Positions 41,315-50,049 are shown, counted from the stretch's first letter. The stretch: DNA of 50,314 nt from Lacticaseibacillus jixianensis (GCF_003946485.1 NZ_RHOJ01000016.1:1-50314), one strand, 5' to 3'. Numbers and translations: made by a program. Notes: generated by a model not told the origin, from the letters alone.

Positions 41315-41632
41315 ATGGAGCAGCAAGACAGTCAAATTTTTGATCTCATTCAAGAAATCACCCTGAACGATGGCACCTCGTACCTTGAGCTCGGCAACGT
41401 GATGATGAACGGTCGGGCGGAAAAAGCGGCCATCAAGGGGCTCATTAAGCAGGTACGCATCCTGCAGCTCAACATCCCGCACTCCAACGCGGTGCGAGTG
41501 TACGAGCAGTATATCAATGACCACTACCAGTTTCCGCCGTTTGATCTAACGCAGTGGGAAGTTTGGGCCAAGCCAGCGGGGCCGGTGAAGGACGCCTATG
41601 AAGAAATTTTGCGGCAGAATCACGTCGGGTAA
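41315..41632 (+). CDS. Unrecognised 105-residue protein
   Basis: ATG 41315 with GGGGAGG upstream. No signal peptide or membrane segment; mixed helical content ('IFDLIQEITLNDGTSYLELG', 'VRVYEQYINDHYQF'). I do not recognise the family. The last 35 bases overlap the start of the first YibE/F-like gene, so it is translationally coupled to that membrane-protein pair and may work with it. Confidence 0.75.
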   Translation: MEQQDSQIFDLIQEITLNDGTSYLELGNVMMNGRAEKAAIKGLIKQVRILQLNIPHSNAVRVYEQYINDHYQFPPFDLTQWEVWAKPAGPVKDAYEEILRQNHVG

Positions 41633-42698
41633 AGAGTGGCGGTGGCTGCTGCCGCTGCTCGTCTTTGCCGCGGTGTTCGGGCTGGCGGAGCTCGACGCAC
41701 CGCTTTACCCGCAGCCACTGGTCCGCGTGACGGTGGCAACCAGCGCGCGGCCGCAGCGGCAGGTCGATAATTTTGGTAACGTGGACCACACGACGGCCCA
41801 AAAAATCACGGGGCGGCTGCTTAACACGCGGTCCCGGGGGCAAGTGGTGCACTTCAGTAACACGTTTTCCGCCTCGGGGGCCCTTGACGTCAAGCTGCGG
41901 CGCGGCCAGGTGGTCTTTGTGCAGCGGCAAAACGCCGGCTATCAGCTACAGGACGTCAAGCGCGACGGGGTGGTCCTCGGGCTGCTGGCAGCGACCTTGA
42001 CCCTGATGGTGCTCGTGATTCGGCGCCGGGCCTGGCTGGTGGTTGGCAGCTTGCTGGCCAACGTGGCCTTGCTGCAGGTCACCTTGCACCTGGAGACTTC
42101 GCCTGCCAATCAGCAGCTGGCTTACGTTCTGTTTGCAGGCATGGCGATCGTGTTCACTGCCGTGACGACGGTGTTTATTGCGGGCTTTTCGCGGCAAGCA
42201 GCGGTCATTGCCGCGGCCACCTTGGGGGCGACCGCCTTGGCCGTCGGGCTCGGCTACGCGCTGTTTACGGTGACCCACTACCGCAGCCTGCACATCGAGG
42301 CGATGAACTACGTGACCCAGGTCCCGCAGCTGCTGTTTTTTGTGCAGATCATGATCGGTTCGCTTGGGGCGGTCCTTGATGAAAGCAACGATATCGCCGT
42401 GGCGGTGATGCAGCTGCCGGCGGCCAAAAAGCGGCGGTTTCAAGCGGGGATGGCGATCGGCCGGAACGTGATGGGGCCGCTGATCGCCGTTTTGTTCATG
42501 ATCTTTATCGCCGAGACGCTGAGCGAGGCAGTGCTCTGGCTGCGCAACGCCAACGCGCTCAGTCAGACCTTCATCTGGGTGATGGGGCTGGGGTTTGCTC
42601 AGGCCTTGGTGTCAGCGTTCGGGATCGTCCTGGCGGTGCCGCTGACTGCCGGGCTGGCCACGGTGATCCAAAGGAGGCCGACGCATGAACACATTTGA
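41598..42698 (+). CDS. YibE/F-family membrane protein (first of a pair)
   Basis: 366 residues, ATG 41598 inside the previous gene with GAAGGA upstream. Membrane helix at about 16-32, an extracellular beta-rich segment (about 40-120), then about seven membrane helices. 'IMIGSLGAVLDESNDIAVAV' is the characteristic YibE/F motif ('GxxGAVxDxxxxIA'). Function of the family is unknown. In many lactic acid bacteria two YibE/F genes are adjacent, as here. Confidence 0.87.
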   Translation: MKKFCGRITSGKEWRWLLPLLVFAAVFGLAELDAPLYPQPLVRVTVATSARPQRQVDNFGNVDHTTAQKITGRLLNTRSRGQVVHFSNTFSASGALDVKLRRGQVVFVQRQNAGYQLQDVKRDGVVLGLLAATLTLMVLVIRRRAWLVVGSLLANVALLQVTLHLETSPANQQLAYVLFAGMAIVFTAVTTVFIAGFSRQAAVIAAATLGATALAVGLGYALFTVTHYRSLHIEAMNYVTQVPQLLFFVQIMIGSLGAVLDESNDIAVAVMQLPAAKKRRFQAGMAIGRNVMGPLIAVLFMIFIAETLSEAVLWLRNANALSQTFIWVMGLGFAQALVSAFGIVLAVPLTAGLATVIQRRPTHEHI

Positions 42699-43419
42699 GG
42701 CGCTGCTGCTGGCGCTGTTGATCTTGATGGTGCTGGTCGGCGGCAAGCAGGGGATCAGCAATTTCTTGGCGCTGCTCATCAATCTGCTGCTGATGGTGGT
42801 TGCCGTCGTGCTGATTGCCGGCGGCTTCAACGCGATCGGGGTCGCCGTGGTGATCGGGCTGAGCGTGCTGGCCGCGACCATCTTTCTATCGACCAGCGAT
42901 GGGGATGTTGCCGCCACGGCGTTTGTCGCGTCGCTGCTGGTGATGCTGCTGGTGCTCGGCGTTATTCTGATTGGGACCTCGCTGGCCCATGTCCAGGGGT
43001 TTGGCCCCGAAGACTCCGAGGAGCTGGAGGGCTATAATCTGCTCATCGGCGTCTCGTTTCAGAATATTCTGGTGGCCACGGCGCTCTTCTCCACCCTCGG
43101 GGCGATTGCCGAGGCGGCAGTTGCGGTCGCAGCAGGCATGAAGGAGCTGGGCCGTGCCGCCACGCCGCCGGGGCTGACGAAGATGGGGGCGGAGATCATC
43201 GGCACGGCGCTGAACACCCTGTTTTTTGGCTTTTTTGGCGGGTTTGCTGGACTCTTCATCTGGTTCGCCCAGCTGAAGTACCCCTTCTGGGAGGTGCTGA
43301 ACAACAAGATCTTTGCCGGGGAACTGATCGCGGTCCTGTTTTCGATGATCGCGGTGACCCTGACGGTGCCGCTGACAATGTGGGTCGTGTCGACCCGCGA
43401 GAAAGGAACGCAAGCGTGA
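42685..43419 (+). CDS. YibE/F-family membrane protein (second of a pair)
   Basis: 244 residues, overlapping the first YibE/F gene by 14 bases with AAGGAGG just inside it. About seven hydrophobic segments; 'FSTLGAIAEAAVAVAAGMKEL' is the family motif in this partner, with Glu in place of the Asp of the first protein. It lacks the N-terminal extracytoplasmic domain of the first partner, suggesting a heteromeric complex. The stop overlaps the GTG of the next gene. Confidence 0.87.
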   Translation: MNTFEALLLALLILMVLVGGKQGISNFLALLINLLLMVVAVVLIAGGFNAIGVAVVIGLSVLAATIFLSTSDGDVAATAFVASLLVMLLVLGVILIGTSLAHVQGFGPEDSEELEGYNLLIGVSFQNILVATALFSTLGAIAEAAVAVAAGMKELGRAATPPGLTKMGAEIIGTALNTLFFGFFGGFAGLFIWFAQLKYPFWEVLNNKIFAGELIAVLFSMIAVTLTVPLTMWVVSTREKGTQA

Positions 43420-44033
43420 ATTATTTTATTGCGGATACGCACTTTTTTCATGCCGCGCTGTTAGGCGATAATCCCTTCGCTCCGCGCCTGTTCGCCACGA
43501 CGGCGGCGATGGACCAAGCGATGATCACCGCTTGGAACGCGCGCGTGGATGATGACAACGACCGGGTCTACCACCTGGGCGACATCGCAATGAACCCAGG
43601 GGCGATGCCCACTGAGGCCGCAGTGCTGGCCATCCTTGCGCAGCTCCACGGCCAGATCGTCTTCATTAAAGGCAACCATGATTACCAGGCCCGGTTTAAA
43701 TATTTACACCGCCAGGATCCGGGGTGGCACGGCGGCCCGAAGTTTCTCTTTCACGACGTGGGGACCATCATTAAAGACGACCACACGCAGTTCATCATGA
43801 CCCATTACCCGCTGCTGCTGGGGATCACCAAACAGACGCTGAACCTTCATGGTCACATTCACCACAGCATGGTCCCGATCGCCGAGGATATCAACGTTGG
43901 CGTTGACGCCCCGGAGCGCGCCCTGGACCCGGCGGTGGCGGCCCTGCCTTGGGGGAGTCCGCTGAACGCAGCGGAGATCCACCGCTTGTTTACCGCCAAG
44001 CAGGCCTTCCTAAAGGCGCACCCCCAGCATTGA
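43416..44033 (+). CDS. Calcineurin-like metallophosphoesterase
   Basis: 205 residues from GTG 43416 (AAAGGA eight bases upstream). Motifs: 'FIADTHFFHAALLGDNPF', 'VYHLGDIAMNPG', 'FIKGNHDYQ', 'IMTHYPLL' and 'LHGHIHHS', all five blocks of the family. It resembles phage- and chromosome-encoded phosphoesterases of unknown substrate. Last gene of the overlapping unknown-YibE/F-YibE/F-phosphoesterase operon. Confidence 0.88.
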   Translation: MNYFIADTHFFHAALLGDNPFAPRLFATTAAMDQAMITAWNARVDDDNDRVYHLGDIAMNPGAMPTEAAVLAILAQLHGQIVFIKGNHDYQARFKYLHRQDPGWHGGPKFLFHDVGTIIKDDHTQFIMTHYPLLLGITKQTLNLHGHIHHSMVPIAEDINVGVDAPERALDPAVAALPWGSPLNAAEIHRLFTAKQAFLKAHPQH

Positions 44034-44055
44034 ACAATAATTAGAAAATCTCACA

Positions 44056-44084
44056 TTGATTTCTAATCGTTTCCCTAGTAAAAT
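44056..44084 (+). promoter_or_regulatory. Promoter of the small gene at 44112
   Basis: TTGATT (44056-44061), 17-base spacer, TAAAAT (44079-44084). Confidence 0.75.
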
Positions 44085-44111
44085 GAAACTGAAAGAGTGG
44101 GGGGCGAGGGA

Positions 44112-44348
44112 ATGGATGAGCAGGTCAAAAATGAGCTGCAGGCGCTGCGCAAAGCGGTGCTCCAGGCAACGCCAAAGACGGCCGCCGCGCAGGCCAACGC
44201 GCTGTTGACGCTGGGCTTTCGCAAGCTGGAGCAGGGCGATTTCACTAAGGACTACCTCGAGTTCTCCTTTTGGCCGCAGCTGGCCAAGTTCTTGCCGGAG
44301 GCCGTTCAAGGCAACCTCAAGGCGGGGTTTGCCAAGTTGGAGCAATAG
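44112..44348 (+). CDS. Unrecognised 78-residue protein
   Basis: From ATG 44112; a GTG at 44097 is in frame. GGGCGAGGG lies directly upstream. The product is helical ('VKNELQALRKAVLQATPKTA', 'NALLTLGFRKLEQGDFTKDY') with no membrane segment. It has its own promoter and terminator, so it is a real monocistronic gene. I do not recognise the family. Confidence 0.75.
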   Translation: MDEQVKNELQALRKAVLQATPKTAAAQANALLTLGFRKLEQGDFTKDYLEFSFWPQLAKFLPEAVQGNLKAGFAKLEQ

Positions 44349-44355
44349 GGGGCAG

Positions 44356-44380
44356 GCGGCGCTTTTCGGGCGCCTTTTTT
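44356..44380 (+). terminator. Terminator of the 78-residue gene
   Basis: GGCGC (44358-44362), 7-base loop, GCGCC (44370-44374) and six T residues. Confidence 0.8.
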
Positions 44381-44395
44381 AGTTGTGCGGCGGCG

Positions 44396-44404
44396 TGGTA
44401 TACT
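44396..44404 (+). promoter_or_regulatory. Extended -10 promoter of yutD
   Basis: TGG-TATACT 29 bases upstream of the yutD start, no matching -35. Confidence 0.5.
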
Positions 44405-44433
44405 AGGACGGTTCAAAAAAGAGGAGGATGGTC

Positions 44434-44967
44434 ATGGCAGAGCGCACTGTAAAAGAGCGGCCGGAGCATAAGCCGGCCGAACCGATCGTGGAGATCCTGC
44501 AGGTGGCACCCGACATGATCACCGTCGGCGGGCGGCGTTATCAGCTTGTCTTGGATCACAAGCACGGGTTTGCCCGCGACAAGTTTGCCGAGCGGTACAT
44601 GGACATCCTCGAGAAGTACGACTATATTGTCGGCGATTGGGGCTACGAGCAGTTGCGACTGCGCGGCTTTTATCGAAACGATGACCGGCGCGCCAATAAA
44701 GATCAGCAGATCTCGACGCTGCAGGACTACCTGTACGAGTACTGCAATTTCGGGTGTGCGTACTTTGTCCTCGAACGCCTCGACGCGCCGGCGGTCAAGC
44801 CGCGCCGGCGCAGTCGGCCGCCGCACCATCGCAGCAATCGCGCGCCCTACACGGAGAAGACGAGCCGCCAGGCCAAGCCGGCCGGCGGTAAAGCGGAGAC
44901 CGTGGCCAAAAATAAACCGCGTAAGCGTCATTTCACCATTCGTACGCGCGCCACTAATGAGGAGTAG
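44434..44967 (+). CDS. yutD: YutD family protein (DUF1027)
   Basis: 177 residues from ATG 44434 (GAGGAGG). The conserved core (about 25-110) includes 'YQLVLDHKHGFARDKFAERY', 'DYIVGDWGYEQLRLRGFY' and 'YLYEYCNFGCAYFVLERL'. The C-terminal third is basic and low-complexity ('KPRRRSRPPHHRSNRAPY'), probably disordered and nucleic-acid binding. Function unknown. Forms an operon with the next two genes, the usual neighbours. Confidence 0.9.
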   Translation: MAERTVKERPEHKPAEPIVEILQVAPDMITVGGRRYQLVLDHKHGFARDKFAERYMDILEKYDYIVGDWGYEQLRLRGFYRNDDRRANKDQQISTLQDYLYEYCNFGCAYFVLERLDAPAVKPRRRSRPPHHRSNRAPYTEKTSRQAKPAGGKAETVAKNKPRKRHFTIRTRATNEE

Positions 44968-44976
44968 AACACTATT

Positions 44977-45753
44977 TTGACTTATCAAGGTTACATGATC
45001 GATCTAGACGGGACGATGTATCGCGGCAAGGAACGCATTCCGGAGGCTAAAGCCTTTGTGGAGCGGCTCCAAGCCAAGCACATCCCGTTTTTATTTTTGA
45101 CGAATAACACGACGAAGGCGCCTGCCGACGTGTGCTGGAACCTCGCCCATAACCATGACATCGAAGCCGCTCCCAGCCAGGTCTACACCCCGGCGCTTGC
45201 CACCGCAAGCTGGATCCAGCAGGACAACGGCGGCGACTGCCGCGGTAAGTCGGTGTATGTGATCGGCGAACTCGGGCTAAAGCAAGCCATGCTGGACGTC
45301 GGCCTACGCTTTAATGAAGTCGATCCAGACTACGTGGTGGTAGGCTTGGACTACGATGTTACCTATCACAAGTTCGAGCTGGCGACCCTGGCCATTCAGC
45401 GCGGGGCCAAGTTCATTGGCACAAATGCGGACACCAACCTGCCTAACGAGCGCGGCCACGTGCCTGGCGCTGGGTCGGTGATCGCCTTAGTTGAGCGCAG
45501 CACCCAGCAGCAGGCGTTTTACATTGGCAAGCCTGAGCGCATCATTATGGACCAGGCGCTGCGCAAGATGGGGATGGCCGCCGACCAGGTGGTCATGGTG
45601 GGTGATAACTACAACACGGACATCAAGGCGGGGATCAACGCCGGCATCGACACGCTGCTGGTGTACACGGGCATCTCGACGCGCGCGCAAGTGGCAACGC
45701 AGCCGATTCAACCAACGCATCAGGTGGCGAGTCTGGCAGACTGGGAGGTCTGA
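44977..45753 (+). CDS. yutF: HAD-IIA family phosphatase, YutF/NagD-like
   Basis: 258 residues from TTG 44977; GAGGAG lies 12 bases upstream. HAD motif I 'GYMIDLDGTMYRG', motif II 'LFLTNNTTKAP', motif III/IV 'YIGKPERIIMDQAL' and 'VMVGDNYNTDIKAGINAG', with the C2-type cap (about 75-175). Family members dephosphorylate sugar or nucleotide monophosphates. The position between yutD and a TIGR01906 gene is conserved in lactobacilli. Confidence 0.92.
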   Translation: MTYQGYMIDLDGTMYRGKERIPEAKAFVERLQAKHIPFLFLTNNTTKAPADVCWNLAHNHDIEAAPSQVYTPALATASWIQQDNGGDCRGKSVYVIGELGLKQAMLDVGLRFNEVDPDYVVVGLDYDVTYHKFELATLAIQRGAKFIGTNADTNLPNERGHVPGAGSVIALVERSTQQQAFYIGKPERIIMDQALRKMGMAADQVVMVGDNYNTDIKAGINAGIDTLLVYTGISTRAQVATQPIQPTHQVASLADWEV

Positions 45754-45756
45754 GCG

Positions 45757-46377
45757 ATGAAAAAGCTGGGGCAAAGCATCCTGCTGTGGCTGTTTGTCAT
45801 CAGTGGGGCGGTGTGGGGCACGGTATTATTGACCTATGCCCTGTACCCGGTGTTCATTCATCTGGCGCATTTGGGGACGGTCGCCAACATGAGTGCCGGT
45901 CGCCTTTATCACAACTACTTGCGCCTGATGGCCTATTTGCAGGTGCCGGGGCTTTCTTTTGACCTGCCAGACTTTCACTGGTCGGCGAGCGGGGCGCAGC
46001 ATTTCGCGGACGTCAAACAGCTGTTCATCCTGGCAATCGTGGTCTTTCTGGTGACGGTCATTCCGGCGATGCGGCTGCTGCTGCGGCTGACGAAGACGCA
46101 TCGCCGCTGGCTTTTGGTGCGGCAGGCGTCAGTTGGCGCCGTGGTGCCCCTGATCCTGGGGGCACTCATGGCGGTCAACTTTGACGAAGTCTTCATCACC
46201 TTTCACCATGTGCTGTTCCGCAATGCTGATTGGTTGTTCGATCCGGCGGTCGATCCGATCATCAACGTCCTGCCTGAGGGCTTCTTTGCGGCGTGCTTCG
46301 CTTTGGCCTTGATTCTGTTTGAGGCCGCGATGCTCTGGGCAATCATTAGTGGTCGCCGGGATGCTCGCCGCCACTAG
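45757..46377 (+). CDS. TIGR01906 family integral membrane protein
   Basis: 206 residues with four membrane helices (about 6-30, 88-107, 123-142 and 176-198). A conserved extracytoplasmic stretch between the first two contains 'NYLRLMAYLQVPGL' and 'DLPDFHWSASGAQHFADVK', typical of the TIGR01906 family found only in Firmicutes. Function unknown. Starts three bases after yutF and ends before a strong terminator. Confidence 0.87.
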   Translation: MKKLGQSILLWLFVISGAVWGTVLLTYALYPVFIHLAHLGTVANMSAGRLYHNYLRLMAYLQVPGLSFDLPDFHWSASGAQHFADVKQLFILAIVVFLVTVIPAMRLLLRLTKTHRRWLLVRQASVGAVVPLILGALMAVNFDEVFITFHHVLFRNADWLFDPAVDPIINVLPEGFFAACFALALILFEAAMLWAIISGRRDARRH

Positions 46378-46429
46378 TTTCACCAGCAACGCTCGGGCTT
46401 TTCTGACGGAATGTGCAAGATGAACAGTC

Positions 46430-46473
46430 AAAAATAACGGGTCCGCCTTGATTGAGGCGGACCCGTTATTTTT
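46430..46473. terminator. Bidirectional terminator between the TIGR01906 and dedA genes
   Basis: AAAAATAACGGGTCCGCC and GGCGGACCCGTTATTTTT form a perfect 18-bp stem with A and T tracts; serves both convergent transcripts. Confidence 0.95.
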
Positions 46474-46484
46474 GATGTTGATCG

Positions 46485-47126
46485 TTAGGCTGCGGTTTTA
46501 CGGCTGCGCAATGCGGTAATCAGCATTGGAACCAGTGAAATGATGACGATGCCGATGACCACCAGTGAGAAGTGAGCTTTAACGAAAGGCTGGTTGCCAA
46601 AGAAGAAGCCGGTGACGCAGCACAGGGTCACCCAGAGAAAGCCGCCGAGCAAGTTGTAGTGGATGAACTTGCCGTAGTGCATGTTGGAGCCGCCCGCCAC
46701 GAAGGGGGCAAAGGTCCGCACCAGCGGCATGAACCGGGCAATGGCGATGGTCTTGCCGCCGTGCTTGTTGAAGAACGCCTCGGCGGACTTTAACTTCTCC
46801 CGGTTGATCAAGCGGCCGAAAAAGGAATTGTTGGCGGCGGCCAGCCCGAGGTGGCGCCCGATCTCGTAGTTCACGGTGTCACCGATCACCGCCGCGGCCA
46901 GGAAGACTGCAAACAAGATCCAGACGTTCAGCCCATAAATTTCGTTTGCGGCGAGCGCACACGCGGCAAAGAGCAAGGAGTCGCCAGGCAGAAACGGGAA
47001 GACGACCAGGCCGGTCTCGATGAAGACCATCGCGAACAAAATGAGGTAGGTCCAGTTGCCGAAGCTGTTGACAATGGTGACAAGGTGCGTGTCGATGTGC
47101 AAAATAAAGTCGATCAGTTGAGTCAT
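46485..47126 (-). CDS. DedA family membrane protein
   Basis: 213 residues, ATG 47126 with GGGAGG. Family motifs: 'VFIETGLVVFPFLPGDSLLF' (re-entrant loop 1), 'IGDTVNYEIGRHLG', 'FFNKHGGKTIAIARFMPLVRTFAPFVAG' with the conserved arginines. Several DedA proteins (UptA, YngC) translocate undecaprenyl phosphate or other lipids; others affect membrane potential. Which substrate applies here cannot be told. A TATAAT for this gene lies at 47160-47165 on the minus strand, so it can be transcribed separately from the upstream pgpA. Confidence 0.92.
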   Translation of the reverse strand: MTQLIDFILHIDTHLVTIVNSFGNWTYLILFAMVFIETGLVVFPFLPGDSLLFAACALAANEIYGLNVWILFAVFLAAAVIGDTVNYEIGRHLGLAAANNSFFGRLINREKLKSAEAFFNKHGGKTIAIARFMPLVRTFAPFVAGGSNMHYGKFIHYNLLGGFLWVTLCCVTGFFFGNQPFVKAHFSLVVIGIVIISLVPMLITALRSRKTAA

Positions 47127-47204
47127 CGGTTTCCTCCCGAGCAGTAGTTAGTTGTCGCTATTATACTGGCTGGCAGCCGCGCTTACTGGTTGCTTAATGC
47201 AAGC

Positions 47205-47726
47205 TTAATAATTATCGTCCTCCAGTTCGGGGTGCGAGTGGGCGAGCCGGCTGGCGGCAGCGGCAGCAATCGCGCCGACAATATCATCGAGGAACGTGTG
47301 GATGATGCCTGGCTCATGTGCGTTCAACTTGGCCAAAATCCCCGGTTTGACGCGGTCAATGTAGCCGTAATTGGTGAAGCCGATCGAGCCATACACGTTC
47401 ACGATCGAGAACGCCAGGATCTCATCGACCCCGTAAAGGCCCTCGTCCTCTTCGATGATGTGTTGCAACGGTTGTTCGAGCTTGCCAGCCTCGGCCAATT
47501 TGTCTAGTTGCACACCGGTCATCACGGCGTTTTGGACCTCGCGTTTGCGCAGGACGATCATGACGTTTTGCGTCGCGTCTTCCAGGGTGAGGCTGGGGAT
47601 GAACTTTTCCTGTAGAAACATGACTAGCTCGCCGATGGCCTGGGGGTCCACGCCGCGTTCATGAAGCAGCGCAATGGTATGTTCGTACAATTTCTGTTCG
47701 TTGGTAATGCTTTGTTCGTCTGCCAT
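47205..47726 (-). CDS. pgpA: Phosphatidylglycerophosphatase A family protein (YutG)
   Basis: 173 residues from ATG 47726 (GAAGGT upstream). 'TIALLHERGVDPQAIGELVMFLQ' and 'EPGIIHTFLDDIVGAIAAAAASRL' mark the PgpA/YutG family. PgpA dephosphorylates phosphatidylglycerol phosphate. This Firmicutes version has few hydrophobic segments, so enzymatic identity is inferred from family only. Sixteen bases downstream of the reductase gene on the same strand. Confidence 0.85.
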   Translation of the reverse strand: MADEQSITNEQKLYEHTIALLHERGVDPQAIGELVMFLQEKFIPSLTLEDATQNVMIVLRKREVQNAVMTGVQLDKLAEAGKLEQPLQHIIEEDEGLYGVDEILAFSIVNVYGSIGFTNYGYIDRVKPGILAKLNAHEPGIIHTFLDDIVGAIAAAAASRLAHSHPELEDDNY

Positions 47727-47742
47727 TAAATGACCTTCTTTG

Positions 47743-48729
47743 TTAATGATAAAGCTGTGAACTGTGCAAGGCGCGCCGGCGGTCCGGGTAAAGATAGGCC
47801 AGCGCCTCGTTGACCGCGATCGGGGCCTCGCCGAACCCGCTGGCAATCAAATCCAGTTTGCCGGGATAACTGGCCGCGTCGCCAATGGCGAATACGCCTT
47901 CGCGGCTGGTGGCCATCTGGGAGTTGACTTTGATTTTGCCCCGGTCGAGGGCCACGGCCCAGTCGCGCAGCTGCTTATTTTCGCTCATGAACCCGTAGTT
48001 GACCAGCAGCTTGTCTACGGTGAGAGTTTCGGTGCGCTCGCCCCGGACTTCTTTTAAGCTGACGGTGATCTGCTCGTTATTAGCCTTGGTCACGCTGTCA
48101 ATGAGAAACGGGGTGTGAAGAACGACCGAGCTGTTTTTCAGCGCTGCCACATTTGCTTCCAGTCCGCGAAACTGGTCGCGGCGGTGGATCAAGGAGACCT
48201 GTTTGGCCCGCGGCGCCAGGGCTAAGGCCCAATCGATGGCCGAATCACCGCCCCCGGCGATGGCGACGGTTTGACCGTCAAAGTCAGCCAAGCGGCGCAC
48301 AAAGTAGAGCACGTTTTGATCATCGAGTGCCGGATCGTAATCGACAGCCAGCCGCCGCGGCGTAAAGGCCCCGCCGCCGGTGGCGATGATCACGGTCTTG
48401 GTTCGGATTGGGGCCTGACTCGTCTGAAGGACAAAGGTTCCGTCCGCTTGGCGATCAATTGCTTGCACCGTGGTGCCAGTGATGATGGCGGGGTGAAAAT
48501 GGGTCGCCTGGATCGTCAGCTGTTTTACTAAGTCTTCGCCACTGATGCCGGGGAAGCCGCCGATGTCGTACAAAATTTTGGCCGGATAGAGGTTACCGGT
48601 CTGGCCCCCTAAATCTGCTAAGCTTTCGACCAGTGCCACGTCGGCACTGTGTAAGCCGGCGTAAAAGGCGGCAAACATCCCGACCGGGCCGCCGCCAATC
48701 ACGGTGATTTCATAGGTATGAGATGACAT
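47743..48729 (-). CDS. Ferredoxin/flavodoxin-NADP+ reductase, thioredoxin-reductase-like (YumC type)
   Basis: 328 residues from ATG 48729. FAD-binding '[17 protein letters not shown]' near the N-terminus, NADPH-binding '[17 protein letters not shown]' in the middle, and C-terminal '[20 protein letters not shown]'. It has the thioredoxin reductase fold but no redox-active CxxC, which separates this YumC class from TrxB. It would pass electrons between NADPH and ferredoxin or flavodoxin, possibly for the ribonucleotide or isoprenoid pathway; the acceptor is unknown. Confidence 0.92.
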   Translation of the reverse strand: MSSHTYEITVIGGGPVGMFAAFYAGLHSADVALVESLADLGGQTGNLYPAKILYDIGGFPGISGEDLVKQLTIQATHFHPAIITGTTVQAIDRQADGTFVLQTSQAPIRTKTVIIATGGGAFTPRRLAVDYDPALDDQNVLYFVRRLADFDGQTVAIAGGGDSAIDWALALAPRAKQVSLIHRRDQFRGLEANVAALKNSSVVLHTPFLIDSVTKANNEQITVSLKEVRGERTETLTVDKLLVNYGFMSENKQLRDWAVALDRGKIKVNSQMATSREGVFAIGDAASYPGKLDLIASGFGEAPIAVNEALAYLYPDRRRALHSSQLYH

Positions 48730-48812
48730 TATCGTTCCCCGTTTCCTGAAATGAATTAACAGGCTAACCGTATCATATTTTTCGGAGCGCAACCACGCCT
48801 TTGCCTAGGCTG

Positions 48813-48821
48813 TGGTATACT
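48813..48821 (+). promoter_or_regulatory. Extended -10 promoter of ppiB
   Basis: TGG-TATACT 29 bases before the ATG; a TTGCCT at 48801-48806 is too close to be its -35. Confidence 0.5.
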
Positions 48822-48850
48822 ACCCCCAAAACATTTACTAGGAGGAAATT

Positions 48851-49426
48851 ATGTATCCCCAACTCGAATTAGCTTCTTTTAACGGGCCCAAGGCGGTCAT
48901 GAAAACCACCATGGGTACGATCAGCTTCGCTTTGTTTCCGGAGCAAGCGCCCAAGGCGGTGGAGAATTTTAGCACGCTGGCCAAGCAAGGCTACTATAAT
49001 GGCATTACCTTTCATCGGGTGATCCCTGATTTCATGATCCAGGGCGGTGATCCGACGGGCACTGGTGCCGGTGGTGAAAGCATCTGGGGGCAGGCCTTTG
49101 AAGACGAGTTCAGCGACCGCCTGTTCAACTTAAAGGGGGCACTGTCCATGGCCAATGCCGGTCCGAATACGAACGGCAGCCAGTTTTTCGTCGTCTCTAA
49201 TGAGCACCTTAACCCGCAGATGAAAGTCCAACTGCCGCAGGCGGGGTATCCGCAGGCCGTCATCGATGCGTATGCTCAGGGCGGGACCCCGTGGCTCGAC
49301 GGCCACCACACGGTCTTCGGCCAGGTCCTTGAAGGCATGGATGTGGTAGCGGCGATTAGCAAGGTCAAAACTGCGGCTGACAAGCCGAAGGTCCCCGTGA
49401 CGATTGAATCGATCACTATTGCATAG
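48851..49426 (+). CDS. ppiB: Cyclophilin-type peptidyl-prolyl cis-trans isomerase
   Basis: 191 residues, ATG 48851 with AGGAGG. Cyclophilin core: '[20 protein letters not shown]', '[20 protein letters not shown]', '[17 protein letters not shown]' and '[14 protein letters not shown]'. No signal peptide, so cytosolic. An insertion around '[20 protein letters not shown]' is typical of lactic-acid-bacterial members. Confidence 0.95.
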   Translation: MYPQLELASFNGPKAVMKTTMGTISFALFPEQAPKAVENFSTLAKQGYYNGITFHRVIPDFMIQGGDPTGTGAGGESIWGQAFEDEFSDRLFNLKGALSMANAGPNTNGSQFFVVSNEHLNPQMKVQLPQAGYPQAVIDAYAQGGTPWLDGHHTVFGQVLEGMDVVAAISKVKTAADKPKVPVTIESITIA

Positions 49427-49427
49427 T

Positions 49428-49456
49428 TTGAGTGCCACTCACCGTTCAAGTATACT
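49428..49456 (+). promoter_or_regulatory. Promoter of cvfD
   Basis: TTGAGT (49428-49433), 17-base spacer, TATACT (49451-49456). Confidence 0.8.
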
Positions 49457-49492
49457 GGTTAGGTGAGTTCTATATAGAAATGAAGTGACAAG

Positions 49493-49873
49493 ATGAACTA
49501 TCGCATTGGCGACATCGTGACGGGGAAGATCACTGGAATCCAACCGTACGGCGTGTTTGTCCTGCTGGATGACCAACACCAAGGGCTTATTCATATTTCT
49601 GAGTGTCAACACGGATTTGTCAAAGCACTAGACGAGTTGTTCGCGGTTGGGCAGCACCTCTCCGTTGTGATTTTGGACATTGATGAGTTCTCGGGTAAGA
49701 TCAGCCTTTCGGTTCGCGCTTTGCAGCCGGACCCGGCGATGACGACTTACCGGCATCGCAAACATTATTGGACGAATCGTAAACTGCACGTTGGATTCAA
49801 GCCGATTGCAGAGCATTTAAATGGCTGGGTTGATGAATACTCTGCGCTTCTGAAGAAGCACTCAGTCGACTGA
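49493..49873 (+). CDS. cvfD: S1-domain RNA-binding protein, CvfD/YugI (general stress protein 13) type
   Basis: 126 residues, ATG 49493. A single S1 domain fills residues 1-72 ('GDIVTGKITGIQPYGVFVLL', 'GLIHISECQHGFV', 'KISLSVRAL'). The C-terminal tail resembles that of CvfD in streptococci and YugI in Bacillus, post-transcriptional regulators of stress and virulence genes. The stop codon lies inside its own terminator hairpin. Confidence 0.9.
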   Translation: MNYRIGDIVTGKITGIQPYGVFVLLDDQHQGLIHISECQHGFVKALDELFAVGQHLSVVILDIDEFSGKISLSVRALQPDPAMTTYRHRKHYWTNRKLHVGFKPIAEHLNGWVDEYSALLKKHSVD

Positions 49874-49887
49874 CCGAGTGCTTTTTT
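49856..49887 (+). terminator. Terminator of cvfD
   Basis: AAGCACTC (49856-49863) pairs with GAGTGCTT (49876-49883), GTCGAC within the loop, T run to 49887. Overlaps the last codons of cvfD. Confidence 0.9.
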
Positions 49888-50010
49888 CGAATGATTTTGA
49901 ACGCGCATAATTATTCGTTCGGTTATAGCTGAATTTTCCCGAGGTGCAACCCGGGTAACACCCCGCTTTTCCCGAAGCGGAGACTATTTTGCCGAAAAAG
50001 GAATTTAGTG

Positions 50011-50040
50011 TTGACGCTAGGGCGGTTTGGCTGGTAAGAT
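50011..50040 (+). promoter_or_regulatory. rRNA operon promoter P1
   Basis: TTGACG (50011-50016), 18-base spacer, TAAGAT (50035-50040). It is the upstream member of a tandem pair typical of Firmicutes rRNA operons. Confidence 0.75.
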
Positions 50041-50049
50041 ATTTGTTGT

